Source of the DNA: Cellvibrionales bacterium UBA4435
GTDB taxonomy: Bacteria > Pseudomonadota > Gammaproteobacteria > Pseudomonadales > Porticoccaceae
Assembly: GCA_002390525.1 (NCBI GenBank)
Contig: DGPR01000001.1
Coordinates: 1-29,688 of the forward strand
Reading direction: 5' to 3'
Length of the DNA: 29,688 bases
Under the pieces are notes generated by a model. The model did no database searches, was not told the DNA's origin, and saw only the letters and a list, made by a program, of their open reading frames with translations. The position numbers were made by a program, and so were the translations under genes. How positions within the stretch are numbered: position 1 is the stretch's first letter; each line of letters opens with the position of its first letter. Of this stretch, positions 8,442 to 17,914 are shown piece by piece.

Positions 8442-8486
8442 TTATTTATTTGCCTTTTAGTTATTAACAACTTTGATATAGTTAAC

Positions 8487-8981
8487 TTAAAATAAGTTCT
8501 TCAAAAAAATTAATATGGCCGTTCCTGTATCTTGTGCCCATCCTTGAAACGGTTGAAAATACGGTATTAACGTTGACTCAATCCACCACTCTGTGTGAGC
8601 AGCTGGAAATATTTTCGGAATTACAGTTAAAAAAACCATGGTAATAATTAAGGCTCGCACAATACCAAAGATTATACCCAACAATCTATCTGTGCCAGTT
8701 AAACTTGAGGCCTTTACAAATTTGCCAAAAAAATAATTGAATATAGCCCCTAAAAAAAGGCATAACAAAAAGATTGATACCCATGCTATGAGTGCTCTAA
8801 GAGACTGATCCTCAATAATATTTATGAGTAGAACCTCAATCTGATCATGAAACATAGACGCAATCAAGGCTGACAACAACCATACTAACAACGAAAGAGA
8901 TTCTTTGGCTGCACCTCTTATTGCACTTATAAGCGTAGAGATACTCAAAAGTCCGATGATCGACCAGTCAATAGAATTCAT
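8487..8981 (-). CDS. cvpA: CvpA family inner-membrane protein
   Basis: A 164-residue protein with about four hydrophobic segments (roughly 5-25, 29-45, 62-82 and 102-122), the usual architecture and length of CvpA (E. coli 162 residues). The central stretch LGAIFNYFFGKFVKASSLTGTDRLLGIIFGIVRAL, read in parts, is the conserved signature region: LTGTDRLLG followed by GIVRAL. CvpA is needed for colicin V production in E. coli and has been linked to bile and envelope-stress tolerance; its molecular activity is unknown. It sits between dedD and purF as in most gammaproteobacteria. Confidence 0.93.
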   Translation of the reverse strand: MNSIDWSIIGLLSISTLISAIRGAAKESLSLLVWLLSALIASMFHDQIEVLLINIIEDQSLRALIAWVSIFLLCLFLGAIFNYFFGKFVKASSLTGTDRLLGIIFGIVRALIITMVFLTVIPKIFPAAHTEWWIESTLIPYFQPFQGWAQDTGTAILIFLKNLF

Positions 8982-9033
8982 AACCCAAATACCAAGTTGA
9001 TTTAATAATAAAAAACTAGCTCAAATTAAATAA

Positions 9034-9042
9034 ATTGTAACA
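9034..9042 (-). promoter_or_regulatory. Candidate extended -10 element upstream of cvpA-purF
   Basis: In the 77-base dedD-cvpA gap the minus strand reads TGTTACAAT, an extended -10 (TG, one base, TACAAT). The -35 region 17 bases upstream (CTGATC) is a poor match, as is common for extended -10 promoters. It would give cvpA-purF-metZ an internal promoter. Confidence 0.3.
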
Positions 9043-9058
9043 GAGGCATCTCATTAGA

Positions 9059-9583
9059 TCAGGGCTTAAATTTAATTAATTGTGAGTCTAGGCCATATTT
9101 TTCACTTAAGCTTTCTTTTTCTTTTAATATTTTATCTTTAGCAATTTTTGGACCGATATAAATATGGCTTACCACGACTCCACTGACAGCTGACTCTTTT
9201 ATGAAGGCACTATATCCATTGGACAGAAGTTTTTTAGATAATTCAGTTGCAGTTTCTTTATCTTTGGGCCCATATACTTTCAAAATCCAGGCGATTGGTA
9301 TGCCTTCAGAGTCCAATGACGGATCAGCGGGTGAAGCACGCTCATCTTTTTCTGCCGTTTCATTATCTAGGCTAAATGTTTCTTTAACTTGACTTACTTT
9401 GGTTTTTTTTGAACTTTCCAAGCCAGAAATAAATGATTCTATATTAGGTGATTGAGGAATCATTGAATCATCAATTATTTTCTTTTCCATTTGAATTTCA
9501 ATACCAAAAAATATAATGACAATACTTAATGCAAGTAATGGAAAAATATTCATTAATCTATACTTTGGAAGTTTTAGCATCAT
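9059..9583 (-). CDS. dedD: SPOR-domain cell-division protein, DedD-like
   Basis: A 174-residue single-pass inner-membrane protein: a short cytoplasmic N-terminus, one transmembrane segment (about 12-27, MNIFPLLALSIVIIFFGI), a polar linker rich in Ser, Lys and Glu, and a C-terminal SPOR domain (about 95-174) with WILKVYGPKDKETATELSKKL and the closing strand SHIYIGPKIAKDK. SPOR domains bind denuded glycan strands at the division septum. The position between folC and cvpA is the standard place of dedD, so function in cell constriction is inferred from fold and place. It starts ATGATG with CGGAGA about 7 bases before the first ATG. Confidence 0.85.
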   Translation of the reverse strand: MMLKLPKYRLMNIFPLLALSIVIIFFGIEIQMEKKIIDDSMIPQSPNIESFISGLESSKKTKVSQVKETFSLDNETAEKDERASPADPSLDSEGIPIAWILKVYGPKDKETATELSKKLLSNGYSAFIKESAVSGVVVSHIYIGPKIAKDKILKEKESLSEKYGLDSQLIKFKP

Positions 9584-9611
9584 AAATATATCTCCGTTGA
9601 AGCCTATAAAA

Positions 9612-10979
9612 TTAATTTATTTTATTTAACCAATTTAGCGCAGCACCAACAATCAAAAAAGAACCGAAAATTACTATAGTATCCTCTTTATTGGATAGCT
9701 TGAGCGCTAATTTAATTGCATTCTCTACTTTAGGGTGCTCATATTTATCACAACTTCGAACTTCTATACTTGAATTTTGAGTATCAGAATCATCATAAAT
9801 ATAGGTATTTCTCGGATATTCAGTTTTACTTAATGTTTCAAATATTGCTGCTATTTTTTTTGCACTACAAGCTCTTTCGTTATTTGGGGTACTACAAAAA
9901 TGCCAGCTGCTTGCAATTCCAACCAAGGGTCTCAGAATACCAATTATATCCTTATCTGACATCACTCCTGTAATTGCTATAATTTTATTTTTTAGTTTTA
10001 AATCTAATAGGCGTTCTGCTAATAGTGAGGTGGCTTGTGGGTTATGTGCTACGTCAAGAATAATATTTATACCTTTAAAGGTGATTTTATGAAAACGGCC
10101 GTCAATTTGAGTATTGCTTAATCCTTTATTTAGAACCTCCTTACTGATATTGGGGTTTATGATTTTTGAGGCTTTAACTGCGCATGCAATACTAGGGTGA
10201 GGAAGATACGTTGACTTTGATATATCAAAGTCATCAAAGCAAAAATCTTTACCATTAAGTAATAGCTTAACATTAAGGTTTCTAGCTGCTTGAACTAAAC
10301 CATGAACTGGTTTTGTGTCGCCGTATAACATTACTATTCCAGGTCTTCCAATAGCAGCTTTTTCTCTAGCTATAGAATCAAGATCGTTACCAAGCCATTG
10401 TTGATGATCAAGCGCCACTCCAGTGATGATCGATAATTGAGGATCAATTAAATTAACAGCATCCAATCTACCACCTAATCCAACCTCAAGGATTGCGATA
10501 TCTAGATTAGAATTTGACATTATTAGCAGAGCCGCTAAAGTTGTGAATTCAAAAAAGCTTAGGCTTATAGATTTTCTAGCTTTATTTATTTCTTCAAAAG
10601 CTAAACATATATCTAGATCTGATGAATGCTGACCATTTATAGTTATTCTCTCATTGAACTTAATGAGATGTGGTGATGTATAGCAACCCACTCTATATCC
10701 CGCCTCTCTAAGAATACTGTCAAGAACAGCAACACATGAGCCTTTACCATTTGTACCACCAATAGTAATCACTTTTGTTGCTATGGGTGACTCTTCAGTA
10801 TTATTCGCACAATCCTGGTGGTCTAAAGGCCCATCGACTTGATGAACATTGACAGGTAATCCTAGCAATTTGGCAACTTTTCTTATTCGATCTAGTCCAA
10901 ATTCTATCTCAACTGGATGTGATTTTTCTAAATATTTAAGCCACTCAGGGAGAGTTTTTAATGGCATCTTTAACGTCAT
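9612..10979 (-). CDS. folC: Bifunctional folylpolyglutamate/dihydrofolate synthase FolC
   Basis: Joins dihydropteroate to glutamate and then lengthens the folate polyglutamate tail. The Mur-ligase-like fold shows the P-loop GGTNGKGS, the conserved [16 protein letters not shown] and the C-terminal DVAHNPQA. At 455 residues it is some 30 longer than E. coli FolC (422). The extra length lies in a polar insertion before the P-loop ([12 protein letters not shown]) and another near the C-terminus ([12 protein letters not shown]). The first ATG (10979) overlaps the accD end by 35 bases; a second ATG at 10967 is also possible, and neither has a good ribosome site. The overlap points to translational coupling with accD, the usual gammaproteobacterial accD-folC pair. 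Confidence 0.94.
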   Translation of the reverse strand: MTLKMPLKTLPEWLKYLEKSHPVEIEFGLDRIRKVAKLLGLPVNVHQVDGPLDHQDCANNTEESPIATKVITIGGTNGKGSCVAVLDSILREAGYRVGCYTSPHLIKFNERITINGQHSSDLDICLAFEEINKARKSISLSFFEFTTLAALLIMSNSNLDIAILEVGLGGRLDAVNLIDPQLSIITGVALDHQQWLGNDLDSIAREKAAIGRPGIVMLYGDTKPVHGLVQAARNLNVKLLLNGKDFCFDDFDISKSTYLPHPSIACAVKASKIINPNISKEVLNKGLSNTQIDGRFHKITFKGINIILDVAHNPQATSLLAERLLDLKLKNKIIAITGVMSDKDIIGILRPLVGIASSWHFCSTPNNERACSAKKIAAIFETLSKTEYPRNTYIYDDSDTQNSSIEVRSCDKYEHPKVENAIKLALKLSNKEDTIVIFGSFLIVGAALNWLNKIN

Positions 10980-11838
10980 ATTTTGTTGAGTATGTTAACT
11001 TTGAAAGCAACGAAGCGAGGGTATTACGCATCTTGCTTCTAGCTACAATCATATCAATAGCACCATGCTCAAGAAGAAACTCAGCACGCTGAAAACCTTT
11101 TGGAAGTTTCTGACGGATAGTTTGCTCGATGATATTTGGGCCTGCAAAGCCAGCTCTTGCATTAGGCTCTGCAATATTAATATCGCCAAGCAATGCGAGA
11201 CTTGCTGACACCCCACCATATACCGGGTCTGTCATTACAGATATATAAGGAATACTATTAACTTTTAGCTTTTCTATGACTGCACTTGTCTTCGCCATCT
11301 GCATTAATGAGATCAGCGCTTCTTGCATACGCGCGCCACCAGTTGCTGAAAAACAAATTAAGGGTGTTTTTTGCTCAAGAGCCATGTGTGCAGCGCGTGT
11401 AAAGCGCTCGCCAACAACATAACCCATAGATCCACCGTGAAACGTGAATTCGAACGCCACCACAATAACAGGAATGTCTTTTAGAGTTCCTTTAAATGCA
11501 ATTAAGGCATCATCCTCTCCTGTGAGCTTTTGTGCTTCTGTTAGTCTATCTTTATATTTCTTAACATCTTTGAATTTAAGTCGATCAATAGGTTTCACTT
11601 CGGTTGCTATCTCTTGACGATTATTTTTATCCAAGAATATATCAATCCTTTTTCTTGCACTTATTCTTATATGATGTTGGCATTTTGGACAAACAAATAG
11701 ATTTTTTTCAAGTTCTGGGCGGTACAAAGGCGAACTACATTTCGGGCATTTTGTCCAAATACCCTCAGGAACATTTTGGGTGCGGTCCTTCACTCTAGTA
11801 GCAGGACCCTTAGGTCGAATCTTTTCCAGCCAGCTCAT
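10945..11838 (-). CDS. accD: Acetyl-CoA carboxylase carboxyltransferase subunit beta AccD
   Basis: The beta half of the carboxyltransferase that moves CO2 from biotin to acetyl-CoA, making malonyl-CoA for fatty acids; it works with AccA, which is not in this window. The N-terminal four-cysteine zinc ribbon is complete (Cys31, Cys34, Cys50, Cys53). The crotonase-like core has [12 protein letters not shown] and TGGARMQE. Length 297 (E. coli 304). It follows trpA by 30 bases and overlaps folC, the arrangement found in Pseudomonas. The ATG at 11838 has only a weak GAG upstream. Confidence 0.97.
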   Translation of the reverse strand: MSWLEKIRPKGPATRVKDRTQNVPEGIWTKCPKCSSPLYRPELEKNLFVCPKCQHHIRISARKRIDIFLDKNNRQEIATEVKPIDRLKFKDVKKYKDRLTEAQKLTGEDDALIAFKGTLKDIPVIVVAFEFTFHGGSMGYVVGERFTRAAHMALEQKTPLICFSATGGARMQEALISLMQMAKTSAVIEKLKVNSIPYISVMTDPVYGGVSASLALLGDINIAEPNARAGFAGPNIIEQTIRQKLPKGFQRAEFLLEHGAIDMIVARSKMRNTLASLLSKLTYSTKYDVKDAIKNSP

Positions 11839-11868
11839 AATAATTCTCGTTTCATAAATATATCAATA

Positions 11869-12684
11869 TTATTTATCAAGGGCGCTTCTTATATCGCTTA
11901 TAATTCTAGAGACTGCATCAACGTATACTGCAGGGTCGATTTCTTTTGTTTCGGCAAGTTCTGCAATTTTCTTAACTATAGCGCTACCGACCACTACACC
12001 GTTTGATATATCAGCAACAGCCCTCGCTGTTACGCCATCTTTTATTCCAAAACCAACGCACACAGGCAGTTTAGTTAGTGATTGAATGTTACCAACATGC
12101 TTTTGTACGGAATCAATTTCTAAATTTCCAGCACCAGTAACACCATTTAGTGACACATAGTAAACAAAACCACCAGCCATTTTCGTGACTTTTTCCTGTC
12201 TTAACTGGCTGCTTGTTGGCGCTAAAAGAAATATATTTTCTATATTAGAGCTTTTCAATTTGTCGTTAAAAGTAACAGCCTCCTCTGGTGGCAGGTCTAC
12301 AGTAAGGACACCATCAACCTCTGATGTCGTTGCTAGCTCAATAAATTTATCGTAACCCATTCTCTCAATAGGATTTGTATAGCCCATCAGTATAATTGGT
12401 GTAATAGTATCAGATTCACGGAATTTTTTAACTAAAGATAAGGCTTCCCCGAGGTTACTTCCATTTTCTAATGCTCTCTCATGTGCCCTCTGTATTACTG
12501 GTCCCTCAGCAGTTGGATCCGAAAAAGGTATACCTAGCTCTATTATATTACTTCCACTTTTAACTAACGCATGCATAAGGGGAAGAGTTATATGTTTCAT
12601 GGGGTCTCCAAGAACTATATAAGAAATGAGAGCTTTTTTATTTTCTTTACTAAGCCGCTCAAAACATTTGGCAATTCTATTCAC
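11869..12684 (-). CDS. trpA: Tryptophan synthase alpha chain TrpA
   Basis: Cleaves indole-3-glycerol phosphate to indole, which is channelled to TrpB. The start is placed at GTG 12684: AAGGA lies about 8 bases upstream, and with this start the catalytic glutamate of ELGIPFSDP is residue 49, exactly the enteric TrpA numbering. The frame is open 12 codons further up (12720), but MTKKYQLKRKFF has no counterpart in the family. The protein has 271 residues (E. coli 268). Oddly, the second catalytic position, Asp60 in the well-studied enzymes, is Glu here (SDPTAEGP). The phosphate-binding GVTGAG and GFGI segments are intact. It lies 55 bases after trpB. Confidence 0.95.
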   Translation of the reverse strand: MNRIAKCFERLSKENKKALISYIVLGDPMKHITLPLMHALVKSGSNIIELGIPFSDPTAEGPVIQRAHERALENGSNLGEALSLVKKFRESDTITPIILMGYTNPIERMGYDKFIELATTSEVDGVLTVDLPPEEAVTFNDKLKSSNIENIFLLAPTSSQLRQEKVTKMAGGFVYYVSLNGVTGAGNLEIDSVQKHVGNIQSLTKLPVCVGFGIKDGVTARAVADISNGVVVGSAIVKKIAELAETKEIDPAVYVDAVSRIISDIRSALDK

Positions 12685-12739
12685 GAAAAATTTCCTTTTT
12701 AATTGATATTTTTTAGTCACAAAATTTTATGGGGCAACT

Positions 12740-13969
12740 CTACAAAGAAATCCCATCTATTTCTGCCACAGTAAGAATATCTTTGTCTCCTCGACCAGAT
12801 AGATTGATTATAATCATTTGATCTGGTCCCATTGATGCAGCAAGTTTTTCTGCATATGCAATTGCATGGCTTGTCTCCAGTGCAGGGATGATACCTTCAG
12901 TTTGGGTAAGAGAATAAAATGCAGACATAGCTTCATCATCATCAACAGTTACGTAATTAACGCGACCAAGATCCTTCAGCCACGAGTGTTCTGGTCCAAC
13001 CCCAGGATAATCTAATCCTGCAGATATAGAATGAGTTTCAATGATTTGACCATTTTCGTCTTCCATTAAATAGGTGCGATTACCGTGAAGCACTCCCGGA
13101 ATTCCATCATTCAAAGGAGCAGCATGCTTGCCAGTAGATACTCCGAAACCCCCTGCTTCGACTCCATACATCTCTACAGATTGGTCCTTTAGAAATGGGT
13201 GGAACAAGCCTATAGCGTTTGATCCGCCTCCTACACATGCGACAAGCGCATCTGGTAAATTTCCTGTTTGAGCTAATGACTGCTCACGAGCCTCACGGCC
13301 CATTATTGACTGGAAGTTACGAACTATCTCTGGATATGGATGCGGTCCACAGCATGTACCAATTATATAAAAAGTATCATCTACATTACTTACCCAATCC
13401 CTAAGCGCCTCGTTTAATGCATCCTTAAGTGTTCTTGATCCAGATGAAACAGGAATTACTGTAGCTCCAAGCAGCTTCATTCGATAAACATTTAAAGATT
13501 GACGCTGAATATCCTCTTCGCCCATGAAAATATGGCATTCCAAACCTAATCTTGCTGCAACAGTCGCCGTCGCTACACCGTGCTGACCAGCCCCTGTCTC
13601 AGCAATCACTCTTTTTTTTCCAGTATACTTGGCTAATAAGGCTTGGCCGATAGCACTATTTATTTTATGAGCACCAGTGTGATTTAGGTCTTCTCTTTTT
13701 AGGTAAATTTTGGCACCCCCTACATTTTTGGTCCATCGTTCTGCAAAGTAAAGAGGTGATGGTCTTCCAACATAATGGGCTAAGTCGTAATCAATTTGAG
13801 CTTGGAATTCAGGGTCATCTTTAAGTCTTTCATATAATGAAGTCAGCTGATCGAGAGCATAGACTAGCGTCTCAGATACAAATCTACCTCCATAAGGACC
13901 AAAATGTCCGTTTTCATCTGGCATTTGATCAAAATTTATAGTCTCGCAATCATCTGAAAAATTTTCCAC
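12740..13969 (-). CDS. trpB: Tryptophan synthase beta chain TrpB
   Basis: PLP enzyme that condenses indole and serine to tryptophan. NHTGAHKIN holds the PLP-binding lysine (about residue 102), [11 protein letters not shown] holds the catalytic glutamate, GGGSNAIG binds the PLP phosphate, and the C-terminal LSGRGDKD is intact. The N-terminal [13 protein letters not shown] is typical. The frame opens with TTG at 13981, but GTG 13969 is preferred because GGAG lies six bases before it; this leaves 409 residues and a leader of about 15 residues ahead of the conserved start (E. coli 397). Its neighbours trpF and trpA complete the trpFBA block; trpEGDC are not in the window. Confidence 0.97.
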   Translation of the reverse strand: MENFSDDCETINFDQMPDENGHFGPYGGRFVSETLVYALDQLTSLYERLKDDPEFQAQIDYDLAHYVGRPSPLYFAERWTKNVGGAKIYLKREDLNHTGAHKINSAIGQALLAKYTGKKRVIAETGAGQHGVATATVAARLGLECHIFMGEEDIQRQSLNVYRMKLLGATVIPVSSGSRTLKDALNEALRDWVSNVDDTFYIIGTCCGPHPYPEIVRNFQSIMGREAREQSLAQTGNLPDALVACVGGGSNAIGLFHPFLKDQSVEMYGVEAGGFGVSTGKHAAPLNDGIPGVLHGNRTYLMEDENGQIIETHSISAGLDYPGVGPEHSWLKDLGRVNYVTVDDDEAMSAFYSLTQTEGIIPALETSHAIAYAEKLAASMGPDQMIIINLSGRGDKDILTVAEIDGISL

Positions 13970-14005
13970 GTATATCTCCAAAATATTAAGTAAAGGATTA
14001 TCGAC

Positions 14006-14626
14006 CTAGCACAAAGAGCATTTATCAACAAATATCTGCATTAATTTACTCGATTTTACTCCAGGTGAAATTTCTACACCACCACTAACATCTAAGGCGT
14101 AAGGATTTACGGTTGCAATTGCATCATCGATATTATCTGGGTTTAAGCCACCAGCAAGAATTACTTGCTGGCCATTTAGCTCGGAAAGCCTGCTCCAATC
14201 AAATATTTTCCCAGTGCCTCCATACTTATCTTTTGACCAGGTATCAAACAAAAATCCTAGTGCTGAAGGATAATCTGATATTGACTTATTTATGTCCATA
14301 CCATCCTGCATACGTAATGCTTTTATATATGGTCTAGAGAACTGAATGCAATAGGCTTCATCCTCATCGCCATGAAACTGTAAGACATCTGGCTGAACCA
14401 GATTAATTATTTTTTTTACTTGATCAGCAGGTTCGTTTACAAATAAAGCAACTACCGATACGAAAGGACCTACTGCAACAGCAATCTTTGATGCGATAAG
14501 TGGATCAACATATCTTGGACTTTTTGAATAGAAAACCAGCCCTATTGCGTCAACTCCAATATTAGCAGCAAACGTGGCATCCTCTATGCTCGTGATACCA
14601 CATACTTTTACTCTAATTCTTTTCAT
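14006..14626 (-). CDS. trpF: Phosphoribosylanthranilate isomerase TrpF
   Basis: Catalyses the Amadori rearrangement of phosphoribosylanthranilate in tryptophan synthesis. The single TIM barrel begins IRVKVCGIT, with the general-base cysteine at residue 9, and ends with ALDVSGGVE, holding the general-acid aspartate. QFHGDED and AGGLNPDN are further conserved strands. The start is ATG 14626, giving 206 residues, the normal length for a monofunctional enzyme. An in-frame ATG at 14740 would add 38 residues with no counterpart in the family and would nearly abut truA; it is rejected. The resulting 118-base gap after truA has room for an internal promoter. Confidence 0.95.
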   Translation of the reverse strand: MKRIRVKVCGITSIEDATFAANIGVDAIGLVFYSKSPRYVDPLIASKIAVAVGPFVSVVALFVNEPADQVKKIINLVQPDVLQFHGDEDEAYCIQFSRPYIKALRMQDGMDINKSISDYPSALGFLFDTWSKDKYGGTGKIFDWSRLSELNGQQVILAGGLNPDNIDDAIATVNPYALDVSGGVEISPGVKSSKLMQIFVDKCSLC

Positions 14627-14664
14627 GATAGAAGCCGCTTTTAAAGTAAGAAATTTAAAGAAAC

Positions 14665-14673
14665 ATTGTATCA
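14665..14673 (-). promoter_or_regulatory. Candidate extended -10 element upstream of trpF
   Basis: The minus strand reads TGATACAAT in the truA-trpF gap, an extended -10 of the form TG, one base, TACAAT, about 38 bases before the chosen trpF start. The -35 region is weak. It could drive trpFBA and downstream genes independently of leu transcription. Confidence 0.35.
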
Positions 14674-14744
14674 AAAAGGTGCTATGAAACCTATGATTTT
14701 GGTGTAATGCCCAAAAAGAGTATTTAGATTTCAATATCATATTG

Positions 14745-15518
14745 TCATAAAAATTTGGGCCCGAATTTGTATTTCGGTATAGAGAATTCTTCAGGGTATT
14801 TTATACCACACAGATATAACCCGTTACTCGGCGCTGTTGGAGCAGCAATAGTTCTGTCCCTTTTAAAAATTAAACTGCTTATCCACTCTGGCGGGCGCTC
14901 TCCCTTTCCAATTATTATTAGACTACCTACTATATTTCTTACCATATGATGAAGAAAAGAATTTGCAGTAATCTCAAAAATAACCAGATTATCTTCTCTC
15001 CATGCCTTAACAAATTGAACGTTCCTATTTGGAGATAAGGACTGACAACCTGCAGCTCTAAATGAGGTGAAATCATGCTCACCAAGTAAATACTTTGAAG
15101 CAATATTCATCAGCTTTTCATCTAAATTATTTTTTTCCCAAGTTAAGTGATTATGCTGAAGAGCGGATCGATAGGATTGATTAGAAATATAGTAACGATA
15201 CGTTCTTGTAAGTGCACTATAGCGGGCATGAAATTCTGGTTTTTTTTCATCAATCCAATGGATTCTTATATTTTTTGGTAAATTAGCATTTACTCCTAGC
15301 AACCACTGTCTTGATGATCTTTCTGAAGTCGTATCAAAATGTATAATTTGATTTAGTCCATGCACACCAGTATCTGTTCGACCAGCACAGATTGTATCAA
15401 TCGGTTCGTTTGCGACGCTAGAGAGAGCCAATTCAACTTCGTGTTGTATACTGGGGCTATGTATTTGTTTCTGCCAACCACAATATTTTGACCCATCATA
15501 TTCGACTGCAGCTGCCAT
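14745..15518 (-). CDS. truA: tRNA pseudouridine(38-40) synthase TruA
   Basis: Converts uridines 38, 39 and 40 in the anticodon arm of many tRNAs to pseudouridine. The active-site aspartate is Asp49 in AGRTDTGVHG; EYDGSKYCGWQ, the FHARYSA strand and SFLHHMVRNIVGS are all conserved. With ATG 15518 the protein has 257 residues and begins MAAAVEYDG, a few residues shorter than usual: E. coli TruA has KIALGIEYDG after a short leader. The frame continues open for 27 codons upstream to a stop, with no ATG, GTG or TTG in it, and 15518 has no properly spaced ribosome site, so the start is uncertain. In Pseudomonas fimV lies between asd and truA; here only 122 bases separate them. Confidence 0.93.
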   Translation of the reverse strand: MAAAVEYDGSKYCGWQKQIHSPSIQHEVELALSSVANEPIDTICAGRTDTGVHGLNQIIHFDTTSERSSRQWLLGVNANLPKNIRIHWIDEKKPEFHARYSALTRTYRYYISNQSYRSALQHNHLTWEKNNLDEKLMNIASKYLLGEHDFTSFRAAGCQSLSPNRNVQFVKAWREDNLVIFEITANSFLHHMVRNIVGSLIIIGKGERPPEWISSLIFKRDRTIAAPTAPSNGLYLCGIKYPEEFSIPKYKFGPKFL

Positions 15519-15640
15519 CCTAGTGAAGCCGCAAGGAAGCTCTTTGCCACTAGGAACAAGACAGTTTTTTTTATATTTCCAGATTTTATCGATTTCCTTT
15601 TATCCTTTGTGATATTTGATTGTGTGTATCTATATCAAAG

Positions 15641-16750
15641 CTACAGGAGCAATATGAGCATTCTTCTAAGAGGCTCTGCTGCCCCCCATAAAAGTTGATC
15701 GCCAACAGTAAAGGCTGATAGATAATTATCACCAATATTCATTTTTCTGAGCCTACCCACCGGAATAGAAAGGGAGCCACTCACTTTTGCTGGAGTGAGT
15801 TCTGTTAATGTTGAGTTTTTGTTATTTGGTATAACTGATACCCATTCATTAGCATCTTTAAGGATATCTTCAATTTCATCAATTGAGACATCTTTATTAA
15901 GTTTTATGGTGAAGGCTTGACTGTGACTTCGCATGGCACCAACTCTGACGCAGATACCATCAATTGGTATCAAATTTGATGATGAGTTACATAGAATTTT
16001 GTTAGTTTCAGCCTGACCTTTCCATTCTTCCTTACTCTGGCCATTATCTAACTGTGTATCAATCCAGGGTAGTAGACTACCTGCCAATGGAGCACCAAAA
16101 TTATCTTTAGGAAATGCTGGACTCAGCATAGCCTTAGAGATTTTTTTATCTATCTCTAAAATCTCAGTTGTTTGATTTATGATATCGCCTTTTACGGATT
16201 TATAAAGTTCGCCCATCTGACATAATAATTCACGCATATTTTTTGCACCCGCACCAGATGCAGCCTGATAGGTCATGGACGAAGTCCACTCTATTAATCC
16301 TTCAGCAAACAGTCCGCCAAGGGACATTAACATTAAGCTAACTGTGCAGTTTCCACCTATAAAATCTTTAGAGCCGCTAGCAATAGCTTTTTTCAAAGAA
16401 TTTAAATTTATAGGGTCTAGGCATATTACTGAATTTTTACTCATTCTTAGTGTGGATGCTGCATCTATCCAATAGCCAGTCCAGCCTGATTTACGAAGAG
16501 AAGTATGAATAGATTCTGTATATTCTCCGCCCTGACAAGTGATGATAATATCGAGTTTAGATAGTGATTGAATGTCATTGGCGTCACCAAGGGGCTCAGT
16601 CTGCCCACTTATTACCGGCCCAGAATGTCCAATTTGTGAGGTAGAAAAAAAATGGGGATCAATTTTAGAGAAGTCGCCCTCCTCTTTCATTCGATCCAGA
16701 AGCACGGAGCCCACCATTCCTCTCCAACCAACAAAGCCTACTCTTTTCAT
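15641..16750 (-). CDS. asd: Aspartate-semialdehyde dehydrogenase Asd
   Basis: Reduces aspartyl phosphate to aspartate semialdehyde, the branch point to lysine/diaminopimelate, threonine and methionine. The Rossmann start [12 protein letters not shown] binds NADP. The catalytic cysteine in [10 protein letters not shown] is residue 135, the same number as in E. coli Asd, and [11 protein letters not shown] and [11 protein letters not shown] carry substrate-binding residues. The 369-residue length and the WRGMVGSVL start identify the gammaproteobacterial class. It lies 42 bases after leuB, as in Pseudomonas. Confidence 0.97.
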   Translation of the reverse strand: MKRVGFVGWRGMVGSVLLDRMKEEGDFSKIDPHFFSTSQIGHSGPVISGQTEPLGDANDIQSLSKLDIIITCQGGEYTESIHTSLRKSGWTGYWIDAASTLRMSKNSVICLDPINLNSLKKAIASGSKDFIGGNCTVSLMLMSLGGLFAEGLIEWTSSMTYQAASGAGAKNMRELLCQMGELYKSVKGDIINQTTEILEIDKKISKAMLSPAFPKDNFGAPLAGSLLPWIDTQLDNGQSKEEWKGQAETNKILCNSSSNLIPIDGICVRVGAMRSHSQAFTIKLNKDVSIDEIEDILKDANEWVSVIPNNKNSTLTELTPAKVSGSLSIPVGRLRKMNIGDNYLSAFTVGDQLLWGAAEPLRRMLILLL

Positions 16751-16792
16751 ATTTATTTAACCATTAGGGTTTTATATCTAAATATTAGCACG

Positions 16793-17887
16793 TTAACTAT
16801 CTTGGCCTTTTTTAATCGCTGTAACAACTGCGTTACCCATTTCAGAGGTAGTCACTATTTTTTCATCTTTGCTACAAATATCTGGTGTACGAAGCCCGGA
16901 ATTTAAGACATCATTAACAGCTCTTTCAATAGAACTAGCGGCTTGTGGTTCAGACAGAGAATAGCGCAGCATCATTGAAGCAGACAATATGGTTGCTAAA
17001 GGGTTGGCGATACCAAGGCCTGCGATGTCAGGTGCCGATCCATGGCAGGGCTCATACAAGCCTTTTGAGTTTTTATCTAATGCTGCAGATGGAAGCATAC
17101 CAATAGAGCCAGTTAACATTGCAGCTGCATCAGAGAGAATATCACCAAACATATTTCCGGTTACTATAACGTCGAATTGTTTTGGCTCTTTAACAAGTTG
17201 CATGGCTGCATTATCAACATACATATGTGAGAGGGCTACTTCAGGGTAACTAATGCTAAGGTCCTCCATGATTTCACGCCAAAGTATAGTAGCCTCCAAT
17301 ACATTTGCCTTATCAACCGAACAAACTCTTTTATCTCTTAACATAGCTGCATCAAAAGCAAGTTTACCAATACGATAAATTTCAGATTCAGAATATTTAT
17401 ATGTGTTATATCCCTCCCGTTCTCCACTCTCTAATGTCCTTATACCTCTGGGTTCCCCGAAATATATACCCCCTGTTAATTCTCTAACAATTAAAAGATC
17501 AAGGCCAGAAACCACTTCAGGTTTTAATGAAGAAGCATCTATAAGCTGAGGATATAATATTGCAGGTCTCAGATTCCCAAAAAATTCTAGTGATGATCGA
17601 AGTTTGAGAAGCCCTGTTTCTGGTCGCAAAGCTCTCTCAAGATTGTCCCATTTTGGCCCGCCTACAGAGCCCATAAGTATAGCATCACTTTTATTAGCTT
17701 TTTCAATTGTAACTTTAGGACATGGGTCTCCAGTTTTATCGTAGGCAGAGCCACCTATTAAAGCTTCAGTTATATCAATACTCAACGAATATACTTCTGC
17801 CACTCTGTGGAGCACTTTAACTGCCTCATTTACAATCTCAGGGCCGATGCAGTCTCCCTTTAGAATAAGAACTTTTTTGATTGCCAT
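16793..17887 (-). CDS. leuB: 3-isopropylmalate dehydrogenase LeuB
   Basis: NAD-dependent oxidative decarboxylation of 3-isopropylmalate in leucine synthesis. A 364-residue member of the isocitrate/isopropylmalate dehydrogenase family with [15 protein letters not shown] (catalytic Arg and Tyr), [10 protein letters not shown] (catalytic Lys), the metal-binding aspartates in GDILSDAAA, and the NAD-binding [18 protein letters not shown] lies six bases before ATG 17887. It follows leuD by 27 bases. Confidence 0.98.
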   Translation of the reverse strand: MAIKKVLILKGDCIGPEIVNEAVKVLHRVAEVYSLSIDITEALIGGSAYDKTGDPCPKVTIEKANKSDAILMGSVGGPKWDNLERALRPETGLLKLRSSLEFFGNLRPAILYPQLIDASSLKPEVVSGLDLLIVRELTGGIYFGEPRGIRTLESGEREGYNTYKYSESEIYRIGKLAFDAAMLRDKRVCSVDKANVLEATILWREIMEDLSISYPEVALSHMYVDNAAMQLVKEPKQFDVIVTGNMFGDILSDAAAMLTGSIGMLPSAALDKNSKGLYEPCHGSAPDIAGLGIANPLATILSASMMLRYSLSEPQAASSIERAVNDVLNSGLRTPDICSKDEKIVTTSEMGNAVVTAIKKGQDS

Positions 17888-17914
17888 AAGAGATCCTCTA
17901 GTAAAAAATAAGAT

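Noticed and set aside
8982..9058. PurR operator ahead of cvpA-purF
   Set aside because: E. coli has a PurR site at this locus, but no ACGCAAACGT-like palindrome was seen here.
14627..14740. 38-residue N-terminal extension of TrpF
   Set aside because: The extension is Phe/His/Ser-rich with no counterpart in TrpF, and ATG 14626 gives the normal family start.
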